DNA from: Pseudomonas sputi
GTDB lineage: Bacteria; Pseudomonadota; Gammaproteobacteria; Pseudomonadales; Pseudomonadaceae
Assembly: GCF_021603585.1 (NCBI RefSeq)
Contig: NZ_BQHI01000014.1
Coordinates: 55,016 to 119,015 of the forward strand
DNA length: 64,000 nucleotides
Direction: 5' to 3'
Shown: piece after piece, positions 1 to 10,700 of the stretch
How the letters are laid out: every line of letters begins with the position of its first letter
Numbering within the stretch: position 1 is the first letter of the stretch
Notes under the pieces: model-generated
Seen by the model: only the letters and a program-made list of their open reading frames with translations
Databases searched by the model: none
What the model was told of the DNA's origin: nothing
Program-made: the position numbers and the translations under genes

Positions 1-1784
1 CCCACGGTTTCCAGAGCCCGACCGGCCCTGTCGTGCGTGAAGTGAAGATCGGCGAAACCATCACTGTTGGCGATCTCGCCCAGCAGATGTCGGTCAAGGC
101 TGCCGAAATCATCAAGTTCATGTTCAAACTGGGTACACCAGCGACCATCAACCAAGTGCTTGATCAGGAAACTGCTCAACTGGTAGCCGAAGAACTGGGC
201 CACAAAGTGACCCTGGTCAGCGACACCGCCCTGGAAGATTCCCTGGCCGAATCCCTGAAGTTTGAAGGTGAAGCGGTTCCTCGTGCGCCGGTTGTTACCG
301 TAATGGGTCACGTTGACCACGGTAAGACCTCGCTGCTCGACTACATCCGTCGTGCCAAGGTGGCTGCTGGCGAAGCCGGCGGTATTACCCAGCACATCGG
401 TGCATACCACGTTGAAACCGAACGCGGCATGGTCACCTTCCTCGACACCCCGGGTCACGCTGCGTTTACCGCCATGCGTGCCCGTGGTGCCAAGGCGACC
501 GACATCGTGATCCTGGTGGTTGCAGCGGACGACGGCGTGATGCCACAAACCATCGAAGCGGTTCAGCACGCTCAGGCTGCCGGCGTTCCGCTGGTGGTTG
601 CGGTGAACAAGATCGACAAGCCGGGTGCAGATCTCGATCGCATCCGCAGCGAATTGTCGGCCCACGGCGTGACTTCTGAAGACTGGGGTGGCGACACTCC
701 ATTCGTTCCGGTTTCGGCGAAGATGGGTACCGGTGTCGACGAACTGCTTGAAGCCGTATTGCTGCAGGCTGAAGTTCTCGAACTGACCGCCACTCCTTCG
801 GCTCCTGGTCGTGGTGTTGTGGTTGAATCGCGTCTCGACAAGGGCCGTGGCCCGGTGGCGACCGTTCTGGTTCAGGACGGTACGCTGCGTCAAGGCGACA
901 TGGTGCTGGTCGGCTCGAACTATGGCCGCGTGCGCGCCATGCTCGACGAGAACGGCAAGCCGATCAAGGAAGCGGGCCCGGCCATTCCGGTCGAGATCCT
1001 CGGTCTGGACGGTACGCCCGACGCTGGCGACGAGATGAGCGTGGTTGCCGACGAGAAGAAAGCCCGTGAAGTGGCTCTGTTCCGTCAAGGCAAGTTCCGC
1101 GAAGTCAAACTGGCTCGCGCTCACGCCGGCAAGCTGGAAAACATCTTCGAAAGCATGGGCCAGGAAGAGAAGAAGACGCTCAACATCGTCCTCAAATCCG
1201 ACGTCCGTGGTTCGCTGGAAGCCTTGCAGGGCGCTCTGAACGGCCTGGGCAACGACGAAGTGCAAGTGCGCGTGGTCGGTGGCGGCGTCGGTGGTATCAC
1301 CGAGTCCGATGCCAACCTGGCACTGGCTTCCAACGCTGTACTGTTCGGCTTCAACGTGCGTGCCGATGCTGGCGCACGGAAGATCGTCGAGCAGGAAGGT
1401 CTGGACATGCGTTACTACAACGTGATCTACGACATCATCGAAGACGTCAAGAAAGCCCTGACCGGTATGCTTGGCAGCGACGTTCGCGAGAACATCCTCG
1501 GTGTGGCCGAAGTCCGTGACGTATTCCGTTCGCCTAAGTTCGGCGCGATCGCTGGTTGCATGGTGATCGAAGGTGTTGTGCACCGTAACCGTCCGATCCG
1601 TGTACTGCGTGAAGACATCGTGATCTTCGAAGGCGAGCTGGAATCCCTGCGCCGCTTCAAGGATGACGCTTCCGAAGTACGTGCCGGCATGGAATGCGGT
1701 ATCGGCGTGAAGAGCTACAACGACGTCAAAGTCGGCGACAAGATCGAAGTCTTCGAGAAGGTTCAGGTTGCTCGCAGCCTCTGA
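1..1784 (+). CDS. infB: translation initiation factor IF-2 (5' end missing)
   Basis: IF-2 is the GTPase that brings initiator fMet-tRNA to the 30S subunit and promotes 50S joining. The reading frame is open from the window edge (first full codon at base 3), so the N-terminal part is cut off. About 594 residues are present, against roughly 840 in Pseudomonas. The GTPase motifs are clear: G1 GHVDHGKT near base 306, G3 DTPGH near 450, G4 NKID near 607 and the SAK motif near 715. Domains II to IV follow. A GTG at base 33 is an internal codon, because [10 protein letters not shown] upstream in frame matches IF-2 sequence. It lies upstream of rbfA and truB, as in the nusA-infB operon of gamma-proteobacteria. 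Identification is firm. Confidence 0.97.
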   Translation, partial: HGFQSPTGPVVREVKIGETITVGDLAQQMSVKAAEIIKFMFKLGTPATINQVLDQETAQLVAEELGHKVTLVSDTALEDSLAESLKFEGEAVPRAPVVTVMGHVDHGKTSLLDYIRRAKVAAGEAGGITQHIGAYHVETERGMVTFLDTPGHAAFTAMRARGAKATDIVILVVAADDGVMPQTIEAVQHAQAAGVPLVVAVNKIDKPGADLDRIRSELSAHGVTSEDWGGDTPFVPVSAKMGTGVDELLEAVLLQAEVLELTATPSAPGRGVVVESRLDKGRGPVATVLVQDGTLRQGDMVLVGSNYGRVRAMLDENGKPIKEAGPAIPVEILGLDGTPDAGDEMSVVADEKKAREVALFRQGKFREVKLARAHAGKLENIFESMGQEEKKTLNIVLKSDVRGSLEALQGALNGLGNDEVQVRVVGGGVGGITESDANLALASNAVLFGFNVRADAGARKIVEQEGLDMRYYNVIYDIIEDVKKALTGMLGSDVRENILGVAEVRDVFRSPKFGAIAGCMVIEGVVHRNRPIRVLREDIVIFEGELESLRRFKDDASEVRAGMECGIGVKSYNDVKVGDKIEVFEKVQVARSL

Positions 1785-1855
1785 CTCGCGCACTTCAAGG
1801 GCCACGTCGGGCCGCCGCATGCAAGTGCGCGGCACGGCGTCAGGACTCTAAACGC

Positions 1856-1889
1856 AACGCCCGGTCTGGCTTTTGTCAGGCCGGGCGTT
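1856..1889 (+). terminator. hairpin between infB and rbfA (attenuator-like)
   Basis: A 13-bp stem with one G:T wobble (1856-1868 with 1877-1889) encloses an 8-base loop. Only a short T run follows, so it is a weak terminator, attenuator or RNA-stability element within the operon rather than a full stop. Confidence 0.5.
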
Positions 1890-1943
1890 TGCCGCTTTCA
1901 GACCTTGCGGGTTTCACCGCAGGGCGGTAACAGGTAACAAATC

Positions 1944-2345
1944 ATGGCAAAAGAATACAGCCGTACCCAACGTATCGGCGATCAGATGCAGCGTGAGCTG
2001 GCCCAACTGATCCGTCGTGAAGTCAAAGATCCGCGCGTCGGCCTGGTCACCATTACTGCTGTGGAAGTCAGCCGTGACGTCGGTCACGCGAAGATCTTCA
2101 TCACCGTGATGGGGCAGGACAACGCCGAAGACATCGCACAAAGCATCAAGGTGCTCAATGCAGCCGCCGGTTTCCTGCGCATGCAGCTGGCTCGCGAAAT
2201 GAAGCTGCGCAGCGTGCCGCAATTGCACTTCCACTACGACGAAAGCGTCGTGCGGGGCGCGCACCTGTCGGCCCTGATCGAGCGCGCCGTGGCTGAAGAC
2301 AATCAGCACGTGGCTGCGGCAGCACCCGAAGACACCAAGGAGTAA
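1944..2345 (+). CDS. rbfA: 30S ribosome-binding factor A
   Basis: RbfA is a small KH-fold protein that binds pre-30S particles, helps mature the 16S rRNA 5' end and supports growth in the cold. The 133-residue product has the family length. It starts [17 protein letters not shown] and contains the conserved block [18 protein letters not shown] near residues 76-93. The ATG follows an AGGT-containing leader. The gene lies 160 bp after infB and 4 bp before truB, so it is cotranscribed with both. The tail is short and rich in Ala and Glu, as is common in the family. Confidence 0.96.
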   Translation: MAKEYSRTQRIGDQMQRELAQLIRREVKDPRVGLVTITAVEVSRDVGHAKIFITVMGQDNAEDIAQSIKVLNAAAGFLRMQLAREMKLRSVPQLHFHYDESVVRGAHLSALIERAVAEDNQHVAAAAPEDTKE

Positions 2346-2349
2346 CTCG

Positions 2350-3267
2350 GTGGCTCAGGTCAAACGTATCCGTCGTAACGTCAGCGGCATCATCCTGCTC
2401 GACAAGCCGCTGGGGTTCACCTCCAACGCCGCGTTGCAGAAGGTTCGCTGGCTGCTCAATGCCGAGAAGGCCGGTCACACCGGCAGTCTCGATCCCCTGG
2501 CCACCGGCGTACTGCCGCTGTGCTTTGGCGAAGCGACCAAGTTCTCGCAATACCTGCTCGATTCCGACAAGGGTTACGAAACCCTGGCGCAACTGGGCAA
2601 GACCACCACAACGGCGGACGCCGAAGGCGAGGTTTTGCAGGAGCGTCCGGTGACCGTTGGTCAGGCCGACATTGAAGCGGTTCTGCCGAAATTTCGTGGG
2701 CAAATCAGTCAGATACCGCCGATGTACTCGGCTCTCAAGCGTGATGGCCAGCCGCTGTACAAGTTGGCCCGTGCAGGCGAAGTAGTGGAGCGCGAACCGC
2801 GTTCTGTTACTATTGCGCGCTTGGAATTGCTGGCCTTCGAAGGCGATACTGCGCGCCTTGCGGTGGATTGCAGCAAGGGCACCTATATTCGCACCCTGGT
2901 GGAGGATATCGGTGAGCAACTCGGTTGTGGTGCGTACGTCGCTGAGCTGCGTCGTACCCAGGCCGGGCCTTTCACCCTGGCGCAGACCGTGACCCTTGAA
3001 GAGCTGGAAGCGGTACATGCCGAAGGCGGCAACGAAGCGGTCGACCGCTTCCTGATGCCATCGGACAGCGGCCTGCAGGATTGGCCGTTGCTGCAGTTCT
3101 CGGAAGCGAGCGCGTTCTACTGGCTCAACGGCCAGCCGGTACGTGCTCCGGATGCTCCGAAGTTCGGCATGGTGCGGGTACAGGATCACAATGGTCGCTT
3201 CATCGGTATCGGTGAAGTGAGCGAAGACGGGCGCATCGCGCCGCGTCGACTGATTCGGTCAGAATGA
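2350..3267 (+). CDS. truB: tRNA pseudouridine(55) synthase TruB
   Basis: TruB converts U55 in the T-loop of nearly all tRNAs to pseudouridine and also acts as a tRNA chaperone. The 305-residue product has the catalytic-Asp motif [14 protein letters not shown] (near residues 45-58) and the later motif [16 protein letters not shown]. The C-terminal stretch is PUA-like. Translation starts at GTG 2350, four bases after the rbfA stop, which indicates coupling. Nothing is unusual about it. Confidence 0.96.
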   Translation: MAQVKRIRRNVSGIILLDKPLGFTSNAALQKVRWLLNAEKAGHTGSLDPLATGVLPLCFGEATKFSQYLLDSDKGYETLAQLGKTTTTADAEGEVLQERPVTVGQADIEAVLPKFRGQISQIPPMYSALKRDGQPLYKLARAGEVVEREPRSVTIARLELLAFEGDTARLAVDCSKGTYIRTLVEDIGEQLGCGAYVAELRRTQAGPFTLAQTVTLEELEAVHAEGGNEAVDRFLMPSDSGLQDWPLLQFSEASAFYWLNGQPVRAPDAPKFGMVRVQDHNGRFIGIGEVSEDGRIAPRRLIRSE

Positions 3268-3408
3268 CCGGAAACCGGTCTGTGTAACAGCAGGCCGGCG
3301 AGTGTGGCTGTCAACAGGCACGGTCACTACTCATTTATAGATACAGGGATTTGTCCCTGGCCTGTTGAAACTGTTTTTGAAACGGTTTCCTGATAAAAGG
3401 ATTGCCTC
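3268..3408 (+). promoter_or_regulatory. rpsO leader with hairpins
   Basis: The truB-rpsO gap holds a 6-bp perfect hairpin with a 3-base loop (3265-3279) and a second inverted repeat GAAAC/GTTTC around 3365-3388, just before the ribosome-binding site. In E. coli S15 represses its own mRNA through a leader pseudoknot. A similar role here is inference from position only. Confidence 0.35.
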
Positions 3409-3678
3409 ATGGCTCTCGACGTTCAAGAAAAAGCTCAAATCGTTGCCGACTACCAGCAAGCTGTTGGTGACACTGGTTCGCCAGAAGTGCAAGTTGCACT
3501 GCTGACCGCCAACATCAACAAACTGCAAGGTCACTTCAAGGCCAACGGTAAAGACCACCACTCCCGTCGTGGTCTGATCCGCATGGTTAACCAGCGTCGC
3601 AAGCTGCTGGACTACCTGAAAGGCAAGGACGTGAGCCGTTACAGCGCTCTGATCGCTCGCCTGGGTCTGCGTCGCTAA
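3409..3678 (+). CDS. rpsO: 30S ribosomal protein S15
   Basis: S15 is a primary 16S rRNA binding protein of the small-subunit platform. The 89-residue product is full length and carries the family signature from [14 protein letters not shown] through [20 protein letters not shown] to the C-terminal IARLGLRR. Its codon use is strongly biased, as expected for a highly expressed ribosomal gene. It sits between truB and pnp, the classical order, and is preceded by its own leader. Confidence 0.98.
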   Translation: MALDVQEKAQIVADYQQAVGDTGSPEVQVALLTANINKLQGHFKANGKDHHSRRGLIRMVNQRRKLLDYLKGKDVSRYSALIARLGLRR

Positions 3679-3872
3679 TCAGCGATTGCGCTATGAGGTT
3701 GGTTGTCTGTCAGACGTCAGCGGGTTTCCGCCGGCGTCCGGCAGGCTCCCAGCCTCAAGTTTTATCTGGATACACGTTTTACCCTGGACAGGCGTCGGGC
3801 CGATTCCCGGCATTGCCCAAGAATTTCGCAAGAAACCAGTTCCCCCAAGAGCCACAAAGAAGGTAGGACACC
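3679..3872 (+). promoter_or_regulatory. pnp leader
   Basis: The 194-nt gap before pnp contains a two-part hairpin at 3713-3738 (GACG and GCGG pairing with CCGC and CGTC). In E. coli the pnp leader hairpin is cut by RNase III and the message is then autoregulated by PNPase. The position fits such a role, which I infer and cannot test here. Confidence 0.35.
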
Positions 3873-5978
3873 GTGAACCCGGTAATCAAAAAATTCCAGT
3901 TCGGTCAGTCGACCGTTACCCTCGAGACTGGCCGTATCGCCCGTCAGGCCTCCGGCGCAGTATTGGTCACCGTTGACGATGACGTCAGCGTATTGGTGAC
4001 CGTAGTCGGTGCCAAGCAAGCCGATCCGGGCAAGGGCTTTTTCCCTCTGTCCGTTCACTACCAGGAAAAGACCTACGCTGCCGGCAAGATCCCTGGCGGT
4101 TTCTTCAAGCGTGAAGGCCGTCCTTCCGAGAAAGAAACCCTGACTTCCCGACTGATCGACCGTCCGATCCGTCCACTGTTCCCTGAAGGTTTCATGAACG
4201 AAGTGCAGGTTGTCTGCACCGTCGTTTCCACCAGCAAGAAAACCGATCCGGACATCGCTGCGATGATCGGTACCTCGGCTGCCCTGGCGATCTCCGGCAT
4301 TCCGTTCGACGGTCCGATCGGCGCCGCTCGCGTTGCTTTCCACGAAAGCACCGGCTACCTGCTGAACCCGACCTACGAGCAGCAAGCTGCTTCGAGCCTG
4401 GACATGGTCGTTGCCGGTACTTCGGACGCCGTACTGATGGTTGAATCGGAAGCCAAAGAGCTGACCGAAGACCAGATGCTGGGCGCAGTACTGTTTGCTC
4501 ACGACGAGTTCCAGGTCGTGATCAACGCCGTTAAAGAACTGGCTGCCGAAGCTGCCAAGCCAACCTGGACCTGGGCACCTGCTCCAGAAGCCACCGAGCT
4601 GCTGGCCGCTATCCGTTCCGAGTTCGGCGAAGCGATCTCCCAGGCTTACACCATCACCATCAAGGCCGACCGCTACGCGCGTCTGGGCGAGCTGCGTGAC
4701 CAGGTGGTTGCCAAGCTCTCCGGTGAAGAAGGCCAGCCTTCGGCTGCCGACGTCAAAGCCGCTTTCGGCGAAATCGAATACCGCACCGTTCGCGAGAACA
4801 TCGTAAACGGCAAGCCACGTATCGACGGTCGCGACACCCGTACCGTACGTCCGCTGAACATCGAAGTCGGCGTACTGCCGAAGACTCACGGTTCGGCGCT
4901 GTTCACCCGTGGTGAAACCCAGGCTCTGGTCGTCGCAACGCTGGGTACCGCCCGCGACGCGCAACTGCTGGACACCCTGGAAGGCGAGAAAAAAGACCCG
5001 TTCATGCTGCACTACAACTTCCCTCCGTTCTCGGTGGGCGAGTGTGGTCGCATGGGTGGCGCCGGTCGTCGCGAAATCGGTCACGGCCGTCTGGCCCGTC
5101 GTTCGGTTTCGGCCATGCTGCCAGCCGCTGACGTGTTCCCGTACACCATCCGTGTGGTATCGGAAATCACCGAATCCAACGGTTCGAGCTCGATGGCTTC
5201 CGTTTGCGGCGCTTCCCTGGCCCTGATGGACGCTGGCGTTCCGATGAAGGCACCGGTTGCCGGTATCGCCATGGGTCTGGTTAAAGAAGGCGAGAAGTTC
5301 GCTGTCCTGACCGACATCCTGGGTGACGAAGACCACCTGGGCGACATGGACTTCAAAGTGGCCGGTACCGCCAAAGGTGTGACCGCGCTGCAGATGGACA
5401 TCAAGATCAAGGGCATCACCGAAGAGATCATGGAAATCGCTCTGGGCCAGGCCCTGGAAGCGCGCCTGAACATCCTCGGCCAGATGAACCAGATCATCGG
5501 CCAGTCGCGTACCGAACTGTCGGCCAACGCGCCGACCATGATCGCGATGAAGATCGACACCGACAAGATCCGTGACGTTATCGGTAAAGGTGGCGCGACC
5601 ATCCGTGCGATCTGCGAAGAAACCAAGGCTTCGATCGACATCGAAGACGATGGCTCGATCAAGATCTTCGGCGAAACCAAGGAAGCGGCTGAAGCAGCAC
5701 GTCAGCGCGTTCTGGGGATCACCGCAGAGGCCGAGATCGGCAAGATCTACGTCGGCAAGGTTGAGCGCATCGTCGACTTCGGCGCATTCGTCAACATCCT
5801 GCCGGGCAAGGACGGTCTGGTTCACATCTCGATGCTGAGTGACGCTCGCGTAGAGAAAGTGACCGATATCCTGAAAGAAGGCCAGGAAGTGGAAGTGCTG
5901 GTACTGGACGTGGACAACCGCGGCCGTATCAAGCTGTCCATCAAAGACGTGGCCGCTGCCAAGGCTTCGGGCGTTTAA
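3873..5978 (+). CDS. pnp: polyribonucleotide nucleotidyltransferase (PNPase)
   Basis: PNPase degrades RNA 3' to 5' by phosphorolysis and is a degradosome component. The 701-residue product has two RNase PH-like cores, with the catalytic-core motif [20 protein letters not shown] near residues 385-404. A KH domain with [12 protein letters not shown] lies near 570 and an S1 domain ([19 protein letters not shown]) near 630-690. Translation starts at GTG 3873 after an AGGTAGGA ribosome-binding site. It closes the operon and is followed by a strong terminator. Confidence 0.98.
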
Positions 5979-6002
5979 TCACCCCGCAGTTGCAGCGCAA
6001 TG

Positions 6003-6037
6003 AAAATACCCCGCCGTGAAAACGGCGGGGTATTTTT
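6003..6037 (+). terminator. rho-independent terminator after pnp
   Basis: An inverted repeat with arms ATACCCCGCCGT and ACGGCGGGGTAT around a GAAA loop is followed by seven T residues. Confidence 0.93.
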
Positions 6038-6069
6038 TTGTCCGTGAAGCATCGAGTCATTCGGCGAAG

Positions 6070-6098
6070 TTGCCGACCTGCAAGACCAGTGCTAGGTT
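6070..6098 (+). promoter_or_regulatory. candidate sigma-70 promoter for tRNA-Thr
   Basis: TTGCCG (6070-6075) and TAGGTT (6093-6098) are separated by 17 bp. The predicted start falls just upstream of the tRNA at 6108. Confidence 0.45.
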
Positions 6099-6107
6099 TA
6101 GCCGACC

Positions 6108-6183
6108 GCCCGTGTAGCTCAGCCGGTAGAGCAGCGCACTCGTAACGCGAAGGTCGCAGGTTCGATTCCTGTCTCGGGCACCA
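6108..6183 (+). tRNA. tRNA-Thr (anticodon CGT)
   Basis: The 76-nt cloverleaf has D-arm TAGCTCAG, anticodon loop CTCGTAA (anticodon CGT), T-loop GGTTCGATTCC and an encoded 3' CCA. It closely resembles E. coli tRNA-Thr(CGU). The acceptor stem pairs GCCCGTG with CTCGGGC and has one T-T mismatch at the sixth pair. Confidence 0.93.
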
Positions 6184-6430
6184 TTTCGCTTTCCCTTCTT
6201 CCTGCTCCCCCTGCGAAATCCGGTTTATGTTCCCCCGGTCAACTTTTTGTGGGAGAGATGTAAAGTCCCGTGTAATTCGCTCGCCAAACGTCCTATATTC
6301 GTTGTCTGCATGAGCATCGCCCAGCAGTTTTCAGATGATCCCGAATGGTTCCGAAGGCCGGACAGTCCGCGTCAGAGAGATCCTTGATGATCCACATCCA
6401 TCTTCCATTCCTATGATCAGCGAGAACGCC

Positions 6431-6730
6431 ATGACTGAATTGACCCAAGAGCAACGCCACGAACAAGCGCTGGAAAAGTACAAGCTTGATGCGCCCCAGC
6501 TGATGGACGAGATCAAGGACCTGAGTCCCGATGATCAGAAAGACCAGATCCAGTGGGCGTTCGAAGATGAAGCCGAAGCCCAGGGCCTGCAGCCGTGGGA
6601 GTTGACCCTCAAGTACACCAGCACCCCTGAGGAGTTCGAGGCCAAGCGCCTGGAACTGCACAAGGAAGCGGCCGAAGTGTTGGGCGTCGAGTGGGATGAA
6701 TACTGCGAGATGAACAATCTGGTGGTCTGA
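6431..6730 (+). CDS. small acidic DUF6388-like protein
   Basis: The 99-residue acidic protein starts MTELTQEQRHEQALEKY and is mostly predicted helix, with no signal peptide or membrane segment. It resembles the DUF6388 family of small Pseudomonas proteins, whose function I do not know. I chose ATG 6431, which follows GCGAGAA. In-frame ATG codons at 6413 and 6335 lack a ribosome-binding site and would add residues with no conserved look. It is a single-gene unit between tRNA-Thr and a terminator shared with nadC. Confidence 0.72.
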   Translation: MTELTQEQRHEQALEKYKLDAPQLMDEIKDLSPDDQKDQIQWAFEDEAEAQGLQPWELTLKYTSTPEEFEAKRLELHKEAAEVLGVEWDEYCEMNNLVV

Positions 6731-6732
6731 AA

Positions 6733-6770
6733 CAAAAACGCCAGCCTCGAAAGGGCTGGCGTTTTTTATT
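6733..6770. terminator. bidirectional terminator between DUF6388 gene and nadC
   Basis: The arms ACGCCAGCC and GGCTGGCGT are flanked by A-rich sequence on the left and six T on the right. It can serve both convergent genes. Confidence 0.88.
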
Positions 6771-6781
6771 GCCCGATGGCC

Positions 6782-7630
6782 TCAGATGCTCAAGCGCATC
6801 GACAGGTCCACGGCCTTGACGTCCTTGGTCATCGCGCCGATCGAGATGTAGTCCACCCCGGTCTGTGCGATCGGCAGCAGCGTGCTTTCGTTGATGCCGC
6901 CACTGGCTTCCAGTTTTGCCTTGCCGGCGTTCAGGCGTACGGCTTCGCGCATGTCATCGAGGCTCAGTTCGTCGAGCATGATGATGTCGGCACCGGCGGC
7001 CAGCGCCTCCTTCAGTTCCTCCAGACTTTCCACTTCGATTTCCACCGGTTTGCCCGGGGCGATCTTGTGCGCAGCGGCGATGGCCTGCGCAATGCCACCG
7101 CTGGCAGCGATGTGGTTTTCCTTGATCAGGAACGCGTCGTAGAGACCGATCCGATGGTTATGGCAGCCACCGCAGGTGACCGCGTATTTCTGCGCCAGAC
7201 GCAGGCCCGGCAGGGTCTTGCGGGTGTCGAGCAGTTTCACCGAGGTCTCGGCGACGAAATCCGCCAGATACTGCGCACGGGTCGCCACGCCCGACAGCAA
7301 TTGCAGGAAGTTCAGAGCGCTGCGCTCACCGGTCAGCAGTGAACGGGCCGGGCCTTCCAGATGAAACAGCGGCTGATTGGGCGAAACCCGTTCGCCATCG
7401 CGCACCTGCCAGTGCACCGCCACCCGTGGATCGAGCTGGCGGAACACCGCATCGACCCAGGCCGTGCCGCTGATGACGGCGGCGTCGCGGGTGATGATGG
7501 TGGCTTTGGCCAGGCGTTCGGCCGGGATCAGTTGCGCGGTGATGTCGCCGCTGCCGATGTCTTCGAGCAACGCACGGCGCACGTTGGCTTCGATTTCGGC
7601 GGTCAAATCGGCGAGACGTAGATTCGGCAT
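6782..7630 (-). CDS. nadC: nicotinate-nucleotide pyrophosphorylase (carboxylating)
   Basis: NadC (quinolinate phosphoribosyltransferase) makes nicotinate mononucleotide from quinolinate and PRPP in de novo NAD synthesis. The 282-residue product contains [19 protein letters not shown] and [20 protein letters not shown], the substrate-binding signatures. SGGI near residue 243 begins the phosphate-binding end of the barrel. I place the start at MPNLRLADL because GGAG lies six bases upstream. A start four codons earlier has no such site. The order nadC next to DUF1631, ampD and ampE matches P. aeruginosa. Confidence 0.96.
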   Translation of the reverse strand: MPNLRLADLTAEIEANVRRALLEDIGSGDITAQLIPAERLAKATIITRDAAVISGTAWVDAVFRQLDPRVAVHWQVRDGERVSPNQPLFHLEGPARSLLTGERSALNFLQLLSGVATRAQYLADFVAETSVKLLDTRKTLPGLRLAQKYAVTCGGCHNHRIGLYDAFLIKENHIAASGGIAQAIAAAHKIAPGKPVEIEVESLEELKEALAAGADIIMLDELSLDDMREAVRLNAGKAKLEASGGINESTLLPIAQTGVDYISIGAMTKDVKAVDLSMRLSI

Positions 7631-7885
7631 AACGGGCTCCACAAACTAAGTGGCCCGATTATAGGGGCATGGCGTCGGCCAACCCAAGGCGAGAACCGCC
7701 ACGCAGCGCTGCATCCGGTCGATTTTCTTTGAGTAAACCCGATTTTGCCGTGGTCACTGGAAGGTGTTGGCGTATAGGGGAAACCCTGACGGCTCTGGCG
7801 CCGGGGACATCTTTTGCAAGATAATCCGCCTTGCATTTGACGCCATGACTTTGACGTCTGCGAATCACCGTTTCAGGAGGCTGGG

Positions 7886-10075
7886 ATGCACAACGACGGG
7901 AATGTAGTGCCTCTGCACAAGGCCACTGCCGATCAGGCGACTCACTCGCCGCTCGCCCGCCTGCCTGTGATTCTGCTTCAGGTTCGCGACAAGGCTGCCC
8001 AGCGCCTGCGCAACGGTTTACAGGAGCTGTTCGATAACGCCGACGACACGCTTTTCGAAATGGCCGACCGGGCGCGTAACGACGTCGAACAGAACATCTT
8101 TTTCGAGGCCATGCGCGACCTGCGCCTCAAGCGCAAGCACATCGAGCGCGGTTTTCTTGAGCAGTTCTTCGAAGCCTTTGTCGGCCTCACTCAATTCGAT
8201 CCCGTCCCCACTGTCCTCTCTCATGCCTTGCAGTGTGACGACACGACAGCACGCACCGATGACATGGAGCGCAACGTCGCGGTCCAAACCATGGTCGGTC
8301 GCGTACTGAATCGCGACGGGTTCGCCCTGGATCAACTGACCGCGCGATTCAATGCGCTGTTGGGCAAGACCCTGGACGATCACTACAATCCGCTGGGCCC
8401 GGCGATGCTTTGCGAGTACTTCCTGCAGGCCGGGCGCAATCTGGGAGTGGAGATCAAGGTTAAACTGATCCTGCTCAAACTGTTCGAGCGCTATGTGCTG
8501 GCCGATACCGATCAACTCTACGCCGAAGCCAATCAGCTGCTGATTGCCACGGGCGTGTTGCCCGAGCTCAAGCCCGCACCGGCCCGTCGCGCCATCGATC
8601 AGGCTGTGGCCAGCGTGCAGAGCGAATTCGAGGGCATCGCTAAACCCCAGGCGGACGCGGCGGTGCAGGAAGTCTTCGCCGCGTTGCAGGAACTGCTGCT
8701 GCACGTGCGCGGCACCGTTGCGCCGACCCTTGAGCCCAGCGCTCCCGCCCAGCCAATTTCCACCCGCGACCTGCTGCGCCTGCTCTCGCACCTGCAGCAA
8801 TACGTGCCGGCGCTGTCGTTGCAGGACGACTTCGATCTGCGCCATCAGCTTGAACAGTTGCTGACCCGGGTCAGCGTGCGCAGCGGCAAATCACGAATCG
8901 TCGGCGGGGCGGACGAGGACGTGATCAACCTGGTGGCCATGGTCTTCGACTGCATCCTTGATGATCGCAACCTGCCGGATTCGCTCAAGGCGCTGATTGC
9001 ACGGTTGCAGATCCCGATGTTGAAGGTCGCGGTGATCGACAAAAGCTTCTTCAGTCGCAGCAGCCATCCGGCGCGCCGCCTGCTCAATGAAATCGCTGAG
9101 GCGGCGATGGGCTGGGGCGAGTGCGACGGCAATGCGCGCGACAGCCTGTACCTGCGCATTGAGCAGGTGGTGCAGCGCTTGCTGACGGATTTTGTCGATG
9201 ACCCGGCGATTTTTTCCGAGTTGCTGGCGGATTTCCTCGCGTTCACCAGTGACGAGCGCCGCCGCAGCGAATTGCTTGAACAGCGTTTGCGCGATGCCGA
9301 AGAGGGCCGGGCGAAAACCGAACTGGCCCGCCAGCGGGTCGAGCAGGCGTTGAACCAGGCCTTGCTGGGCAAGGTCCTGCCACTGTCGGTGGTGACCTTC
9401 GTGCAAGACGCCTGGAGCAAGGTGTTGCTGCTGACCTGCCTCAAGCACGGCGATCAGTCCGCCGAATGGCACGCCGACGTGCAGACCATGGAGCAATTGA
9501 TCTGGAGCGTGCAGCGCCACGACGACGCCGCAGCGGGTCTGCGCCTGCTGGCGCTGGTACCGGGGTTGCTCAAGTCATTGCGCGACGGCCTGAGCAGTTC
9601 GGCCTTCGATCCGTTTGCCACCAGCGGCTTTTTCAGTGAACTGGAAGCGCTGCATGTGCGGCTGCTGGAACCGTCCAGCGCACCGGATCAAATCGCGCTG
9701 CCGGAAATGATCGAAGTGTCGCAGGCGATTGTCTTGCAGATGGCCGACGACGGTCTCAAACCACGCCCGCCAGCGCGTTTGCCAGCCGACGATGCGGGTT
9801 TACGCCAGGTCGATCAGTTGCGCCTGGGCAGTTGGGTGGCGTTCGAGGAAGACGAAGAACACACCCTGCGCTGCAAGCTGGCGGCGATCATCGAGGCTAC
9901 CGGCAAGTACGTGTTCGTTGACCGTACCGGGATGAAAGTGCTGGAGCGCGACCGCACGGAACTGGCCCTGGCGTTTCGTCGCGGTGCGGTGCGAGCACTG
10001 GACGACACCTTGCTGTTCGACCGGGCACTGGAGTCGGTGCTCGGCAATCTGCGGCGGCTCAATCGCGGCAAGTGA
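7886..10075 (+). CDS. DUF1631 family protein
   Basis: This large (729-residue) cytoplasmic protein of the DUF1631 family is common in Pseudomonas and sometimes mislabelled thymidine phosphorylase. It is almost all predicted helix up to about residue 610, with a coiled-coil-like stretch near 455-490 (RRSELLEQRLRDAEEG). The last 90 residues (LRLGSWVAFEEDEEHTLRCK to VFVDRTGMKVLE) look like a small PilZ-type beta domain. That suggests cyclic-di-GMP or partner binding, but is only an impression. AGGAGG precedes the ATG. The conserved position next to nadC and ampD does not by itself tell its role. Confidence 0.85.
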   Translation: MHNDGNVVPLHKATADQATHSPLARLPVILLQVRDKAAQRLRNGLQELFDNADDTLFEMADRARNDVEQNIFFEAMRDLRLKRKHIERGFLEQFFEAFVGLTQFDPVPTVLSHALQCDDTTARTDDMERNVAVQTMVGRVLNRDGFALDQLTARFNALLGKTLDDHYNPLGPAMLCEYFLQAGRNLGVEIKVKLILLKLFERYVLADTDQLYAEANQLLIATGVLPELKPAPARRAIDQAVASVQSEFEGIAKPQADAAVQEVFAALQELLLHVRGTVAPTLEPSAPAQPISTRDLLRLLSHLQQYVPALSLQDDFDLRHQLEQLLTRVSVRSGKSRIVGGADEDVINLVAMVFDCILDDRNLPDSLKALIARLQIPMLKVAVIDKSFFSRSSHPARRLLNEIAEAAMGWGECDGNARDSLYLRIEQVVQRLLTDFVDDPAIFSELLADFLAFTSDERRRSELLEQRLRDAEEGRAKTELARQRVEQALNQALLGKVLPLSVVTFVQDAWSKVLLLTCLKHGDQSAEWHADVQTMEQLIWSVQRHDDAAAGLRLLALVPGLLKSLRDGLSSSAFDPFATSGFFSELEALHVRLLEPSSAPDQIALPEMIEVSQAIVLQMADDGLKPRPPARLPADDAGLRQVDQLRLGSWVAFEEDEEHTLRCKLAAIIEATGKYVFVDRTGMKVLERDRTELALAFRRGAVRALDDTLLFDRALESVLGNLRRLNRGK

Positions 10076-10139
10076 TCGCGCGCCGGGGGCCGATCACGGC
10101 ATACTGGTCGCCAACACAGTCGGCGTTGAAGGAATCGGT

Positions 10140-10700
10140 ATGCAGTTGGATCCCGCAAGCGGGTGGTGTCACGGGGTGCAAGTCTGCCCTTCGCCCAACT
10201 TCAATGAACGCCCGGCGGGCGAAGTCTCCCTGTTGGTCATCCACAACATCAGCCTGCCACCGGCGCAGTTCGCCACCGGCAAGGTCCAGGATTTTTTCCA
10301 GAACCGTCTGGATGTCACGGAACATCCCTACTTTGCGGGAATCGCCGACCTGCGCGTGTCGGCGCATTTTCTGATCGAACGTGACGGCAAGGTCACCCAG
10401 TTTGTCTCCTGTCTTGAGCGCGCCTGGCATGCCGGCGTTTCAGTGTTCGAAGGACGGGAAACCTGTAACGATTTTTCCGTGGGCATCGAGCTGGAAGGCA
10501 CCGATGATCTGCCGTTCACTGACGCGCAGTACCGGGCGCTGACCGCGTTGACCCGGCAGATACAGGCGGCGTTCCCGGCGATCACTGTCGAGCGCATCTG
10601 CGGACACAGTGACATCGCCCCCGGACGCAAGACCGACCCCGGACCCGCATTCGACTGGGCACGCTACCGCGCCGCCCTGGCACAAGAGGAAGGACAATGA
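10140..10700 (+). CDS. ampD: 1,6-anhydro-N-acetylmuramyl-L-alanine amidase AmpD
   Basis: AmpD is the cytoplasmic zinc amidase that strips the stem peptide from anhydro-muropeptides during cell-wall recycling. Its loss induces AmpC beta-lactamase in Pseudomonas. The 186-residue product has the zinc ligands in LLVIHNIS (His35) and in GHSDIAPGRKTDPGP near residues 150-165, with the catalytic Lys also present. The start ATG 10140 follows AAGGAATCG. A longer frame from 9984 overlaps the DUF1631 gene and is not needed. It overlaps ampE by 4 bp, so the two are coupled. Confidence 0.95.
   Translation: MQLDPASGWCHGVQVCPSPNFNERPAGEVSLLVIHNISLPPAQFATGKVQDFFQNRLDVTEHPYFAGIADLRVSAHFLIERDGKVTQFVSCLERAWHAGVSVFEGRETCNDFSVGIELEGTDDLPFTDAQYRALTALTRQIQAAFPAITVERICGHSDIAPGRKTDPGPAFDWARYRAALAQEEGQ

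Noticed and set aside
3762-5825. 687-codon open frame on the minus strand opposite pnp
   Set aside because: It is an artefact of GC-rich, codon-biased pnp. The product is rich in Asp, Gly and His with no known motif, and pnp itself is unmistakable.
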